DNA from: Methylophilus sp. DW102
GTDB lineage: Bacteria > Pseudomonadota > Gammaproteobacteria > Burkholderiales > Methylophilaceae
Assembly (NCBI RefSeq): GCF_037076555.1
Contig: NZ_AP029023.1
Span: 2,666,001 to 2,730,000, forward strand
Reading direction: 5' to 3'
DNA length: 64,000 nt
This document shows, one piece after another, positions 56,171-64,000 of this stretch; position 1 is the first letter of the stretch, and the number at the start of each line of letters is the position of its first letter. Both the position numbers and the translations under genes were made by a program. The notes under the pieces were generated by a model. That model did not search any database. It was not told the origin of the DNA and saw only the letters and a program-made list of their open reading frames with translations.

Positions 56171-57088
56171 TTACGCCCATGTTTCGTCGTCAGTTTCCGT
56201 AACTAAATCTTCTGGCAAACTCAGTTGCTTTCCCCTCCCATCTAATACGCGTACAAAGCTGGCAATAGTCTCGTTAATTGCAGATGGCAATCGATAACCC
56301 GCACCATTGAACTTTACTTCTTGCATAACAAACCCCAAGATTTCTTTACGCGCTTGGCTATTAAATTCACCCGCATTGTTTAGGTAAACGTAACGCTCCA
56401 CCACAAAACGGTATGGCTCAATAAAGTCATCAGCCAAGTTAAAGGGGTTTTCCATACTGCAATGCCCTAAACCTAGTGAGGGGTTTAAGCCAGCCATTAC
56501 CAAGCTGCGCGCTATCATAGATCGCAAGACTGCATAACCAAAATTTAGGCGAGCATTTACAGCATCATCTGCACCCTGTTTCTCACGAGAGAAATTTTCG
56601 TCAAATAAATGCGCCCAGTAATGCTTTGCGCCTTGTCCCTCACATTTTGTTTTGTCGGCAGGTTGAACCTCTTGCGCCAGACGTTCTAATCTTAATGCGC
56701 CTTTGCGGTTCAAAAAACGTAAATTAATGGCTTGCGTACTAAGTCTTGCTTTTACCAACGCTTGCCAAAGCTTTGCTTTACTTTCGGTGCCATCTAACAC
56801 CATTTGTTGACGCAAGCGTCGGACTAAATCGCCATTGCCAACTTGTGGTAAAAACCATGCGCATGGATGGTGAGCTTCGTCAGTCACCATCACGCTTGCT
56901 CCTGCTTCCGCAAGACCACGTAATGCCTGCACAGAAATTTGAATAGTGTGATGATGTAAACACAGCACAGCAATGTCTTTTGGTAAGACATGGTGATCAT
57001 CAAACCCGTCACGCCTAATTCGCAACCTGCCTAAATCAACTGAAATTGAGGCAGGATTTTCAATTAGCAAAATACGGTGCTCAGACAA
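56171..57088 (-). CDS. cas1: CRISPR integrase Cas1
   Basis: 305 residues of the type II Cas1 group. Metal ligands are recognisable: Glu150 in CEGQGAKHYW, His209 in LGLGHCSMENP, and Asp220/Glu224 in NLADDFIEPYR, so the integrase should be active. It begins with TTG at 57088, two bases after the cas9 stop, with AAGGAT upstream. No csn2 or cas4 accompanies it, which defines subtype II-C. Confidence 0.97.
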   Translation of the reverse strand: MSEHRILLIENPASISVDLGRLRIRRDGFDDHHVLPKDIAVLCLHHHTIQISVQALRGLAEAGASVMVTDEAHHPCAWFLPQVGNGDLVRRLRQQMVLDGTESKAKLWQALVKARLSTQAINLRFLNRKGALRLERLAQEVQPADKTKCEGQGAKHYWAHLFDENFSREKQGADDAVNARLNFGYAVLRSMIARSLVMAGLNPSLGLGHCSMENPFNLADDFIEPYRFVVERYVYLNNAGEFNSQARKEILGFVMQEVKFNGAGYRLPSAINETIASFVRVLDGRGKQLSLPEDLVTETDDETWA

Positions 57089-57090
57089 AA

Positions 57091-60000
57091 CTAGTCTATC
57101 CTTTTTAAGCGAAGCACTTGAGTAAAAGAAACTTTTTTCTTACCAGAACCTGGCTCTTTGATTGCATCAAATGCACGTGGGTCAACTATGGGTATTAAGA
57201 ATAAATTTCCTTCAATTGTGAAATATCCTATACGGTATTTTTTACCAACTTTGCTATCTAACACCGTATCATTTTTATGTAGTCGCACCATATTTTCCGC
57301 TAGCGGCTGATGTTTACATTTCATAGCCTGATGCGTATTTACTAAAGTTTGCTTGCCTATGCGACCATCAAATATTTCCGTTTCAAGATAGGCATATCCT
57401 GCATTTGGCAGACGCTTAGAATGTTCACGCCCATCTTTACTTGTGTGGGCAATAATCGCGACATCATCTGCATAATTGCCTGTAAAGCATTTTACTTTTT
57501 TGATTTCTACTCGCTGCCCATATAAGGTTTGGTAAAAAGGCATAGCTAAAGCTTCTGGAGCAGTTTTTCCCGAGGCTACTCTCGCATCAAATGCTTTTAG
57601 AATAATCTCTTTAACTGTTGAGCTGACAATATTTTCAATTGCTTTGTGTGCTTGCTCTATAGTACCTTTTCTACGGTCAATTAAATCTGCAACCTTTATG
57701 CGCAATGTGAGCCTTGCTTTATCTTCGTTAGATTTAACCGCAGCGCCATAAGCTGTCTCTTGAAAAATTGCACCATCTGGATAACGATCTGGTTTAATCG
57801 AAATTGGACATTCACGCACAGCAGCCAATGCAATTTCCCGTATGTTTTTTATAGGTGGTTCAGCTACCTCCAACTTTGGTTTATAACCTCTCATCTCACG
57901 CTCAGAATCCAACTTGTATTGCCGCGCCATTTGTTGAAACAAACCACGCGAAGTGAGGCCGATTGTCATAGCGTCAATCAAATGATGTCTATGGTCTATA
58001 CGCTTGTTAAGCTTGCGGTCCGTATGGCGCGCTTTATCTATATGTCCATGTGCATCTAAAACCTTATGCCCCTCCCACACATCTCGATATTTCTCAAAAT
58101 CTTCAACGCTGACCACTTGCATTTCTTCATCTAAAACCGGTAAGCCTTCCTCAGTTCGTGCTTGTGGAATAACTGTTTCCAGCTTCCATTTGCGTCGTAA
58201 CATTGCAGTGAGTTCTCCGCGAGAAACGGAAACCGGGGTTTTGCAGATGCCTTGCAACCATTGCGCGGCCTCTTTGGCAATCCAAGATGTTTGTTGAAAT
58301 TGACGATCAGCAAACTCTGCAATCGACTCATCCGTGAGCACTTCAGACTCAAAGTCTTCCAACAGCAATAATTTGGACTTGCGATATTGTTTGTTATCTG
58401 AAAAGTACTTTGCCCGCACCTTGATGACTTGCCAACGCTCCGCATCATGCCCCCATGCTTGAGCAGGTGTTTTATTGCCTTTCTCCTGATTACAACTGCG
58501 GTGAGCCAATACAATTTCGCTTCGTTTTAAACCAACCTGTGTAAGCGATTTTGGCAAAATATGTTCGTATTCTGTTTCAGCACCACTCAGCGCGTCGCCC
58601 AAGCTGATTGGTTTTGTGCAATAAGGGCAATGGCCTTTGCCTTGCTCTACCCATAGCAAATAGCGGCGAATACGTGATGGCGTAACCGTAACGCCATGCT
58701 CACGGATTTCTGCTTCTGCATCTAGACGAGCTTTACGATTTTTATTGTTTTCACTTTCACGCTCATTACGTTTGCTGATTCCCACGCTCATTTCCCGGGA
58801 CATTTCCACAACGATTTGCTCTGGCTGAGTCCCCAAATCTACCATCATACGATTAAGCACATAGCGCATTTGCCTTAACGAACCATCAACGACAGCATTA
58901 CCTGTACTAGGCGCAAAATCCAAACTATCTTTTAGTGCTATTGGTTTGTTAAAGCTTTCAGGGTAACAGACACGTATCGCAGCATCTTCATCAGGTCGCA
59001 TTTCGCCTTGCCATTCATTAGGCCACCATGGTGAATCCAACCACGCTGTAAGTTTATTTAGCGCTTTAATTGAGTATGAGGCGCGGCCACTTTCAAAGCC
59101 CATTTTGCTAAGCCGGTCAAATTTGTCATGGCTTTTTAACAAATTGATAAACTCCACAAGCTTCTCCGGCAATTTGCGCATAGTGCCATCAGCTTTTGCA
59201 AAGCGTGTGTACCACAGCGGATCATCAAGTTGCTCAGGTGAACCTAAATCCGCTAAAAAGTTAATGACTTGTATTTGAGTGCGCGCATCTAATGCCAACC
59301 ATGCATCACCTAATTCTAACTTGCGAAATATATGGTTGGTTTTGTTACCAGGGATTTCATCGCGACTCAATCTATCTAAATTCAGACCTTTAGTGTCAGG
59401 CCTTGGGCAACCAGCAACATCCAGTGCTTTATAAATGGCATCAAACTTCACCACTTCTTTTTCATCGCACAATTGGCGAATAACTACCTTTTGTGCTGCG
59501 GATAGTTTTTCTGCTCGTTTACCCACACCCCAGCGTAAATCAGCCAGTGTTTTTTCAATTCGAAAATGCTGAAAAGCGAGTTGAGCGCGAGGTGCTCTTG
59601 CAAGTGTAGGTTCTAAGCTACATTGCCCAACCATACCGCCTACCGCTTTTAATGGGCGCTGGTGAAAAATGGCATTATAAAAAATATCCTTAAGCGGCTT
59701 GCCTTCATGCTTGGAATTAAGGACTGGATAAAAGGCAGATTGTGTTTGCCAAATTTGTTCAAACTCAGCCACCAACTGGCTTCTCAGCGCATACAAATTT
59801 TTGCCTTCAGTGGTTTTATCTTCAGGCTCTTTTATTTTGAGTTTGGTTGGTTTGCCATCTAGCCATCGCTGATATAAAAACTCACCAAGCGTCACCTCAT
59901 CAAAACCTTTGCTTTGCGCCAGAGCTTGCATTTCAGTCTTAAGGTCATGGTTGCCGCCTTCAACCTCCCCAAGCTTTGCACCTTCCTTTTTTGGGCGAAA

Positions 60001-60390
60001 CTCACCTCCGTAACCACGCCGTTTGCCTATACGAATAAATACACGGATTAAGTTGGATAAATCTATTTTCTCTCTGGCCGCCTTAGCACGAATTTCTAAT
60101 AAAGTACGTCCGCTATCAATGGACGGCCCTAACTGGATGTAAAGCAAGGATGCCAATGCAGCAATCGCTTTGGTTCTTCCTAAACGTCTATCGATTTGGC
60201 GACGTTGCATGCGTGCAGCACGACGCCCCGCTTTTTTAGACTTAAGTCCTGACTGACTTTTTTCTAAAGGCTCATCGAAAATACGAACATGCTTCCAAAC
60301 TAGTTCGAGCGGATTATTGTTTTCATCGAGTGAAAACGCCGCCACACCAAGTGAAGCGGTCCCTACGTCCAAACCAACTCTGTATCGCAT
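57091..60390 (-). CDS. cas9: Type II-C Cas9 nuclease
   Basis: 1099 residues, in the compact II-C size range. Numbering from the ATG at 60390: RuvC-I Asp8 (RVGLDVGTASLG), Arg-rich bridge helix about 49-73 (KKAGRRAARMQRRQIDRRLG), REC lobe about 80-495, RuvC-II Glu529 (IVVEMSREM), HNH about 580-655 with CPYC (Cys588, Cys591), catalytic His610 in EYEHILPKS, and Asn634; RuvC-III His803 and Asp806 (HRHHLIDAM); C-terminal PAM-interacting region. All nuclease residues are present. Position 609 is Glu where most Cas9 have Asp. The ATG at 60390 is preceded by AAAGGGGG; a TTG seven codons upstream is possible. Confidence 0.97.
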   Translation of the reverse strand: MRYRVGLDVGTASLGVAAFSLDENNNPLELVWKHVRIFDEPLEKSQSGLKSKKAGRRAARMQRRQIDRRLGRTKAIAALASLLYIQLGPSIDSGRTLLEIRAKAAREKIDLSNLIRVFIRIGKRRGYGGEFRPKKEGAKLGEVEGGNHDLKTEMQALAQSKGFDEVTLGEFLYQRWLDGKPTKLKIKEPEDKTTEGKNLYALRSQLVAEFEQIWQTQSAFYPVLNSKHEGKPLKDIFYNAIFHQRPLKAVGGMVGQCSLEPTLARAPRAQLAFQHFRIEKTLADLRWGVGKRAEKLSAAQKVVIRQLCDEKEVVKFDAIYKALDVAGCPRPDTKGLNLDRLSRDEIPGNKTNHIFRKLELGDAWLALDARTQIQVINFLADLGSPEQLDDPLWYTRFAKADGTMRKLPEKLVEFINLLKSHDKFDRLSKMGFESGRASYSIKALNKLTAWLDSPWWPNEWQGEMRPDEDAAIRVCYPESFNKPIALKDSLDFAPSTGNAVVDGSLRQMRYVLNRMMVDLGTQPEQIVVEMSREMSVGISKRNERESENNKNRKARLDAEAEIREHGVTVTPSRIRRYLLWVEQGKGHCPYCTKPISLGDALSGAETEYEHILPKSLTQVGLKRSEIVLAHRSCNQEKGNKTPAQAWGHDAERWQVIKVRAKYFSDNKQYRKSKLLLLEDFESEVLTDESIAEFADRQFQQTSWIAKEAAQWLQGICKTPVSVSRGELTAMLRRKWKLETVIPQARTEEGLPVLDEEMQVVSVEDFEKYRDVWEGHKVLDAHGHIDKARHTDRKLNKRIDHRHHLIDAMTIGLTSRGLFQQMARQYKLDSEREMRGYKPKLEVAEPPIKNIREIALAAVRECPISIKPDRYPDGAIFQETAYGAAVKSNEDKARLTLRIKVADLIDRRKGTIEQAHKAIENIVSSTVKEIILKAFDARVASGKTAPEALAMPFYQTLYGQRVEIKKVKCFTGNYADDVAIIAHTSKDGREHSKRLPNAGYAYLETEIFDGRIGKQTLVNTHQAMKCKHQPLAENMVRLHKNDTVLDSKVGKKYRIGYFTIEGNLFLIPIVDPRAFDAIKEPGSGKKKVSFTQVLRLKRID

Positions 60391-60418
60391 GACACCCCCT
60401 TTTATTTGCAACTTGTTG

Positions 60419-60436
60419 TATTATGCAAATATATCA
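60419..60436. promoter_or_regulatory. Divergent -10 elements for cas9 and tracrRNA
   Basis: On the minus strand TGATATATT (60436-60428) is an extended -10 (TGn plus TATATT, five of six consensus bases) about 38 bases upstream of the cas9 ATG. It occupies the place of the repeat-end element within the anti-repeat. On the plus strand TATTAT (60419-60424) lies seven bases before the presumed tracrRNA start. No convincing -35 is seen on either strand. Confidence 0.55.
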
Positions 60437-60522
60437 GGTATTCCGATGGTGGGGACTATCGGTAACAAGGGTTTAAAAACCCACCGATATAAGGGGCGAA
60501 CTTAGGTTCGCCCTTTTCTTTT
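60431..60522 (+). ncRNA. tracrRNA
   Basis: The anti-repeat (60431-60468) is the reverse complement of the repeat over almost its whole length: TATCAGG, one T that gives a G-U pair, ATTCCGATGGTGGGG, a two-base AC bulge, TATCGG, a bulged T, and AAC. It is followed by a small hairpin (GGGTTT/AACCC), a linker, and a terminator GGGCGAAC/GTTCGCCC (60494-60513) with TTTTCTTTT. About 92 bases, plus strand, divergent from cas9 with a start about 40 bases from its ATG. It should pair with crRNA for RNase III processing and Cas9 loading. Confidence 0.93.
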
Positions 60523-60527
60523 CGTGA

Positions 60528-61109
60528 TTACCGATTCACAAACTCAACCTTGGGAATCACTCCTGACAAATCCAGCCGTGTAAGGCTGGCGTAATCGATA
60601 TGCAACCGGAACAAGCCTTTGAGTTGCATATTCAGCACATGCGCAATCAGCGCGCGTATCATGCCGCCGTGGGTGACTACCAGCACATGTTCACCGGCAT
60701 GGCGGGCTTGTATCTCTTGCAAAAAGTCCACACCGCGCGCCTGTAACTGGGCAAAGGTTTCGCCTTGTGGCGGCGAAAGTTCGGCATAGTTTTTGGCCCA
60801 GACATCAAATCGCTCACGCGGAATATCGTTCCAAGCCTGCATCTCCCATTCGCCAAAGTGCAGTTCCTTGAGGCGCACATCGGCCTGAATGTCTCCGGCA
60901 TGCCCCAGGCCGTGGGCCAGACCCAGTGCGAGTTTGTGGCAGCGCTGCAAAGGGCTGGTATAGAGGGCGTGGAAAGCATCGGCTTGCAGCTTTTGCTGCA
61001 CGCTGGCCAACTCGTGATGAAAGTTGGCCGAGACATCGACATCGCTTTGTCCGTAACAGATGCCTTCAGCGATTTGTAAACTGGTGTGTCTCACCAACGT
61101 CAATTTCAT
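60528..61109 (-). CDS. cobC: Alpha-ribazole-5'-phosphate phosphatase CobC
   Basis: 193-residue histidine phosphatase that removes the 5'-phosphate of alpha-ribazole (or of adenosylcobalamin phosphate). Phosphoacceptor motif LTLVRHTSL, then YTSPLQRC, the acid region LKELHFGEWE, and second His in VVTHGGMIRAL. ATGA overlap with cobS. No terminator is seen between it and cas9, 138 bases downstream on the same strand. Confidence 0.92.
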   Translation of the reverse strand: MKLTLVRHTSLQIAEGICYGQSDVDVSANFHHELASVQQKLQADAFHALYTSPLQRCHKLALGLAHGLGHAGDIQADVRLKELHFGEWEMQAWNDIPRERFDVWAKNYAELSPPQGETFAQLQARGVDFLQEIQARHAGEHVLVVTHGGMIRALIAHVLNMQLKGLFRLHIDYASLTRLDLSGVIPKVEFVNR

Positions 61110-61897
61110 GCCAAGCGCTCCCAGGCCAGCAGGCCCAAATAAAAAGCGACTTCAGTCAGTTGCTGTGTCGCACCCAGCGTATCGCCGGTATACCCTTGAA
61201 TCTGTCGTAACATCGTTTGCCGCCACATCTGCCAGACCACGAGCACAGGCAAGCTGGTGATCAGTAAAAAATGTCCGGCAGCCATCAATGACTGATTGAT
61301 GCCCAGCATCAGGGCAAAGCCCAGCCAGCACAGCAGGCCGAAGACGCTGGCGTATACAATATCCTGCCGGGTCAGCGTAGTGGCTAGCGGTTTGGCCTTG
61401 CCCGCAGTGCGCACATAGTTGGCCGTCGCCATCACATACACCGCCGCCAGTCGGCTCAGGGCATGGCTGGCAATCAGTGCAAACGGCAAGATGGCGGGCG
61501 CAAGGGCAGACAAAGCCTCAAACTTGAACAGCAAGATGCCCACCAGCGCAATGGCGCCGTAGCTGCCAAGGCGAGAGTCATGCATGATCTCCAGCTTGCG
61601 CTCGCCCGTCATGCCTCCGCCCAAGCCGTCCGCACTGTCCGCCAGGCCATCTTCATGAAAGGCGCCTGTGGCAAGGATGGTGGCAGCCATGCTGCACAAC
61701 ACGGCCAATGCCGGGTTGAACAGCCCGTGCGCCAGCCACCAGACCATGGCGGCCAGTAAGCCCACCAACAGGCCGACTAGCGGAAAATAGCGGGCCGCCT
61801 GATTCAGATCACTTTCTTTAAAATCAGGCAGTGCGGGCACCGGGATACGGGTAAAGAAGCCCACGGCCAGCAAAAAGGAACGCCATTGCGATTTCAC
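61106..61897 (-). CDS. cobS: Cobalamin synthase CobS
   Basis: 263-residue membrane enzyme joining adenosylcobinamide-GDP and alpha-ribazole. Hydrophobic throughout (about seven segments), with FFTRIPVP at the N terminus and the signature GAFHEDGLADSADGLGGGMT with its acidic metal-binding residues. It overlaps both cobT and cobC by ATGA, so the three genes form one coupled unit. Confidence 0.95.
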   Translation of the reverse strand: MKSQWRSFLLAVGFFTRIPVPALPDFKESDLNQAARYFPLVGLLVGLLAAMVWWLAHGLFNPALAVLCSMAATILATGAFHEDGLADSADGLGGGMTGERKLEIMHDSRLGSYGAIALVGILLFKFEALSALAPAILPFALIASHALSRLAAVYVMATANYVRTAGKAKPLATTLTRQDIVYASVFGLLCWLGFALMLGINQSLMAAGHFLLITSLPVLVVWQMWRQTMLRQIQGYTGDTLGATQQLTEVAFYLGLLAWERLA

Positions 61898-62940
61898 TGC
61901 ACTTGCTCGCTGACGCCAGCACTCTCAAAGCTGGCCATTTCGGTGAGAAAGGCAACCGCTGACTGCAACAGGGGATAAGCCAGTACGGCACCGGTGCCTT
62001 CACCCAGACGCAAAGACAAATGCAGCAAGGGCTGCGCCTTGAGATGTGCCAGCATGATGCCATGGCCACTTTCGTCGGAACAATGCGCAAATACGCAATA
62101 GTCGACCACCTGCGGATAAAGCTTGGCGGCCACCAGCAAGGCCGAGGTGGCAATAAAACCATCAATGAGCAAGATGACACGGGCTTCGGCAGCGGCAAGC
62201 AATGCCCCAACCATCATGGCGACTTCAAAGCCACCAAAAACGGCCAATGCATGCAGAGGATCGCTGGCAGGCACATGATGCGCTTGCAAGGCAGAAGTGA
62301 GCACCGCCAGTTTGTGCTGCAACCCCTTGTCGCTGACACCTGTGCCACGCCCCACACATTGATGCATGGGTAAGCCACACAGCACACTCATGAGGCAACT
62401 GGCGCTGGAGGTATTGCCGATGCCCATCTCGCCCAGCGCCAACACATTACAGCCCTGGGTAATGGCATCCCTGGCAATTTGCGAGCCGCGGTAAATCGCC
62501 TGTGCGCATTGCTCGGCCGTCATCGCCGGCTGATGCAGAAAACTGGCGGTGCCCATGCCCACCTTGGCATCAATCAACTTGGGGTGCGGGGCGAATACGG
62601 CATTGACGCCGCTATCCACCACATGCAGCTCAAACCCATGCTGGCGCGCAAACACATTAATGGCGGCACCGCCATTTAAAAAGTTGAATACCATTTGCGC
62701 CGTCACCGCTTGCGGATAAGGGCTGACGCCTTCGGCGACGATGCCATGATCACCTGCAAACACCAGCATGGTGGGCTGTTGCAACACCGGATGTATGGTT
62801 TGCTGGATCAGCCCCAGTTGCATGGCCAGGGCTTCCAGCCGCCCAAGGGCGCCTAAGGGTTTGGTTTTTTGGTTGATCTGCTGGGCCAGCGCGGCTTGCA
62901 AGGTCTGGTCTTCGATGGGAGTGATTTGAAATGTTTGCAT
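61894..62940 (-). CDS. cobT: Nicotinate-nucleotide-dimethylbenzimidazole phosphoribosyltransferase CobT
   Basis: 348 residues. Activates dimethylbenzimidazole (made by BluB) to alpha-ribazole phosphate. Family blocks: NQKTKPLGALGRLEALA, VFAGDHGIVAEGVSPYPQ, NFLNGGAAINVFA, GEMGIGNTSSAS, and the C-terminal LRLGEGTGAVLA with the catalytic Glu. First gene of cobT-cobS-cobC. No cobalamin riboswitch is seen in the 126 bases upstream. Confidence 0.95.
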   Translation of the reverse strand: MQTFQITPIEDQTLQAALAQQINQKTKPLGALGRLEALAMQLGLIQQTIHPVLQQPTMLVFAGDHGIVAEGVSPYPQAVTAQMVFNFLNGGAAINVFARQHGFELHVVDSGVNAVFAPHPKLIDAKVGMGTASFLHQPAMTAEQCAQAIYRGSQIARDAITQGCNVLALGEMGIGNTSSASCLMSVLCGLPMHQCVGRGTGVSDKGLQHKLAVLTSALQAHHVPASDPLHALAVFGGFEVAMMVGALLAAAEARVILLIDGFIATSALLVAAKLYPQVVDYCVFAHCSDESGHGIMLAHLKAQPLLHLSLRLGEGTGAVLAYPLLQSAVAFLTEMASFESAGVSEQVQ

Positions 62941-63016
62941 ATTGTTATTTTACCGGGCAAAAAGGTCAGTCTGGCAGAATTGTTAAACGCTTTGGCGTCT
63001 ACACCGCTGCCTGAAT

Positions 63017-63040
63017 AAAAAAGCCCCGCAACTGCGGGGC
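63017..63040 (-). terminator. Terminator after the DegP-type gene
   Basis: GCCCCGCA and TGCGGGGC pair around a two-base loop. On the minus strand a T-run follows (AAAAAA at 63017-63022 on the plus strand). It separates the protease gene from cobT, so cobT needs its own promoter in the remaining 75 bases. Confidence 0.87.
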
Positions 63041-63066
63041 AAATGGCTAAGGAAGCAACACGTGAA

Positions 63067-64000
63067 TCAACCTATTTTAACGGGAACATAGAGTTTGCTG
63101 TCCCCACGCATGACCAATAGGGCCACATTCTTGCTGTTTTGCGTTAACTTGTCCTGCAACTGGCTGACGCTTTTCACCTGATCGCCATTGACGGCCAGAA
63201 TGACGTCACCTGGCTGGATGCCGGCATTGGCGGCAGGACCTTTGCCCACCTCTTCCACCAGCAAGCCCTGCTTAAGTTGCGTCTGTGCCAGCTCTTGCGA
63301 AGTGAGCGGGCGCACACTTACGCCTAATCTGGCTTGCTTGCTATCCATGCTGGCAGCAGGGTCTGCCTGCGCGGTTTGCATTTCATCAATACGCACAGTC
63401 AGTTTCTTCAGCTGTTTGTTGCGCAAGACTTCAACGCTGACCGTACTGCCCGGCTTGATACTGCCCACCATGGGCGGCAAATCGCTGGAGCGGTCTATTC
63501 TCTGACCATTAAACTTCAAGATCACATCACCAGGTTCTAGGCCGGCTTTATCCGCAGGGCCATTTTTCTCGACATTGCTGACCAGGGCGCCATTGGGGGC
63601 CTGCAAGCCAAATGAAGAAGCTAAATCCTGGTTAATGGCTTGCACACCAATGCCCAGACGGCCACGGCTGACTTTGCCTTTTTCGAGCAACTGCTGCTCA
63701 ATGCCCATGGCCACATCAATCGGGATCGCAAATGACAGGCCCTGATAGCCACCGCTACGGCTGTAAATTTGCGAGTTAATGCCAATGACCTCACCATTCA
63801 GGTTGAAGAGCGGCCCGCCAGAGTTACCGGGGTTAATGGCCACGTCAGTCTGCAGAAAAGGCACATAGCCTTCGTCTGGCAAGGCGCGGGATTTGGCCGA
63901 GATAATGCCTGCTGTCACCGTGTTGTCAAAGCCGAAGGGCGAGCCTATTGCCACGACCCAGTCCCCCACATTGCTGCTTTTGGTACTGCCAATACGGACA
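63067..64000 (-). CDS. DegP/HtrA-type periplasmic serine protease, N terminus outside the window
   Basis: About 311 visible residues, open to the right edge. The end of the trypsin-like domain holds the catalytic Ser in [11 protein letters not shown]. It is followed by two PDZ domains (about [16 protein letters not shown] onward, and the second around [15 protein letters not shown] with [14 protein letters not shown]). The final sequence KLYVPVKIG is typical of Do/DegQ proteases. His and Asp of the triad lie beyond the window. Function: periplasmic protein quality control, MucD-like in many betaproteobacteria. A terminator follows. Confidence 0.92.
   Translation of the reverse strand, partial: VRIGSTKSSNVGDWVVAIGSPFGFDNTVTAGIISAKSRALPDEGYVPFLQTDVAINPGNSGGPLFNLNGEVIGINSQIYSRSGGYQGLSFAIPIDVAMGIEQQLLEKGKVSRGRLGIGVQAINQDLASSFGLQAPNGALVSNVEKNGPADKAGLEPGDVILKFNGQRIDRSSDLPPMVGSIKPGSTVSVEVLRNKQLKKLTVRIDEMQTAQADPAASMDSKQARLGVSVRPLTSQELAQTQLKQGLLVEEVGKGPAANAGIQPGDVILAVNGDQVKSVSQLQDKLTQNSKNVALLVMRGDSKLYVPVKIG

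Noticed and set aside
62941..63016. Second cobalamin riboswitch before cobT
   Set aside because: No B12 box or CCCCCGCAA-type core is present in the short gap.
1..64000. Insertion sequences, integrases or tRNA genes marking an island around the CRISPR locus
   Set aside because: I found no transposase, integrase, tRNA or flanking direct repeat in the window.

Overview
The window looks like a chromosome segment of a methylotrophic betaproteobacterium, most likely a Methylophilaceae member (Methylophilus or Methylotenera type). This rests on gene order and content: the def-fmt-htpX-rsmB-DUF4390-ntrY-ntrX block, a SAH riboswitch ahead of ahcY-holin-metF, 6S RNA beside zapA, and a formaldehyde-activating-enzyme (Fae) paralogue. 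The genus is an inference.

Region by region. (1) 1-4030: ethanolamine use without a microcompartment (permease, eutB, eutC and a convergent EutR-like AraC regulator). (2) 4.4-17.4 kb: housekeeping and signalling genes, namely a TorF-type porin followed by a three-way-junction RNA candidate, a very large sensor GGDEF-EAL protein, exonuclease III, a coiled-coil protein, holC, pepA, lptFG, an RDD protein, the Fae paralogue, GNAT and DoxX. (3) 17.4-28.1 kb: a leftward operon def-fmt-htpX-rsmB-DUF4390-ntrY-ntrX, whose NtrX has a degenerate ATPase domain, and a divergent LysM-dprA-smg group. (4) 28.2-38.3 kb: metF-holin-ahcY under a SAH riboswitch, a 49-residue ORF, a protease-TPR protein, photolyase, esterase, diguanylate cyclase, EVE and DUF2237 proteins, 6S RNA and zapA with a zapB-like gene.

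(5) 38.4-51.7 kb: a cobalamin uptake and late-synthesis region. A cobalamin riboswitch precedes two TonB-dependent receptors. Then come btuM, cobO, cbiA, bluB, a btuF-like gene lacking a signal peptide, cobU, a DUF4198 protein, an S4 protein, cobQ, cobD(cbiB) and a threonine-phosphate decarboxylase. The nucleotide-loop genes cobT-cobS-cobC lie at 60.5-62.9 kb. Ethanolamine ammonia-lyase at the left end needs adenosylcobalamin, so the two themes fit together.

(6) 54.1-60.5 kb: a complete type II-C CRISPR-Cas locus sits between the two cobalamin blocks. It has 26 repeats and 25 spacers, cas2, cas1, cas9 and a tracrRNA. The layout is very compact. The array starts three bases after a MocR-type regulator gene, with no room for a leader. 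Every repeat ends in an extended -10-like element. The tracrRNA anti-repeat, read on the other strand, carries a better version of that element just upstream of cas9. The array and the cas operon converge on a bidirectional terminator embedded in the last codons of cas2. This wiring is the most interesting feature of the window. The window ends inside a DegP-type protease gene.
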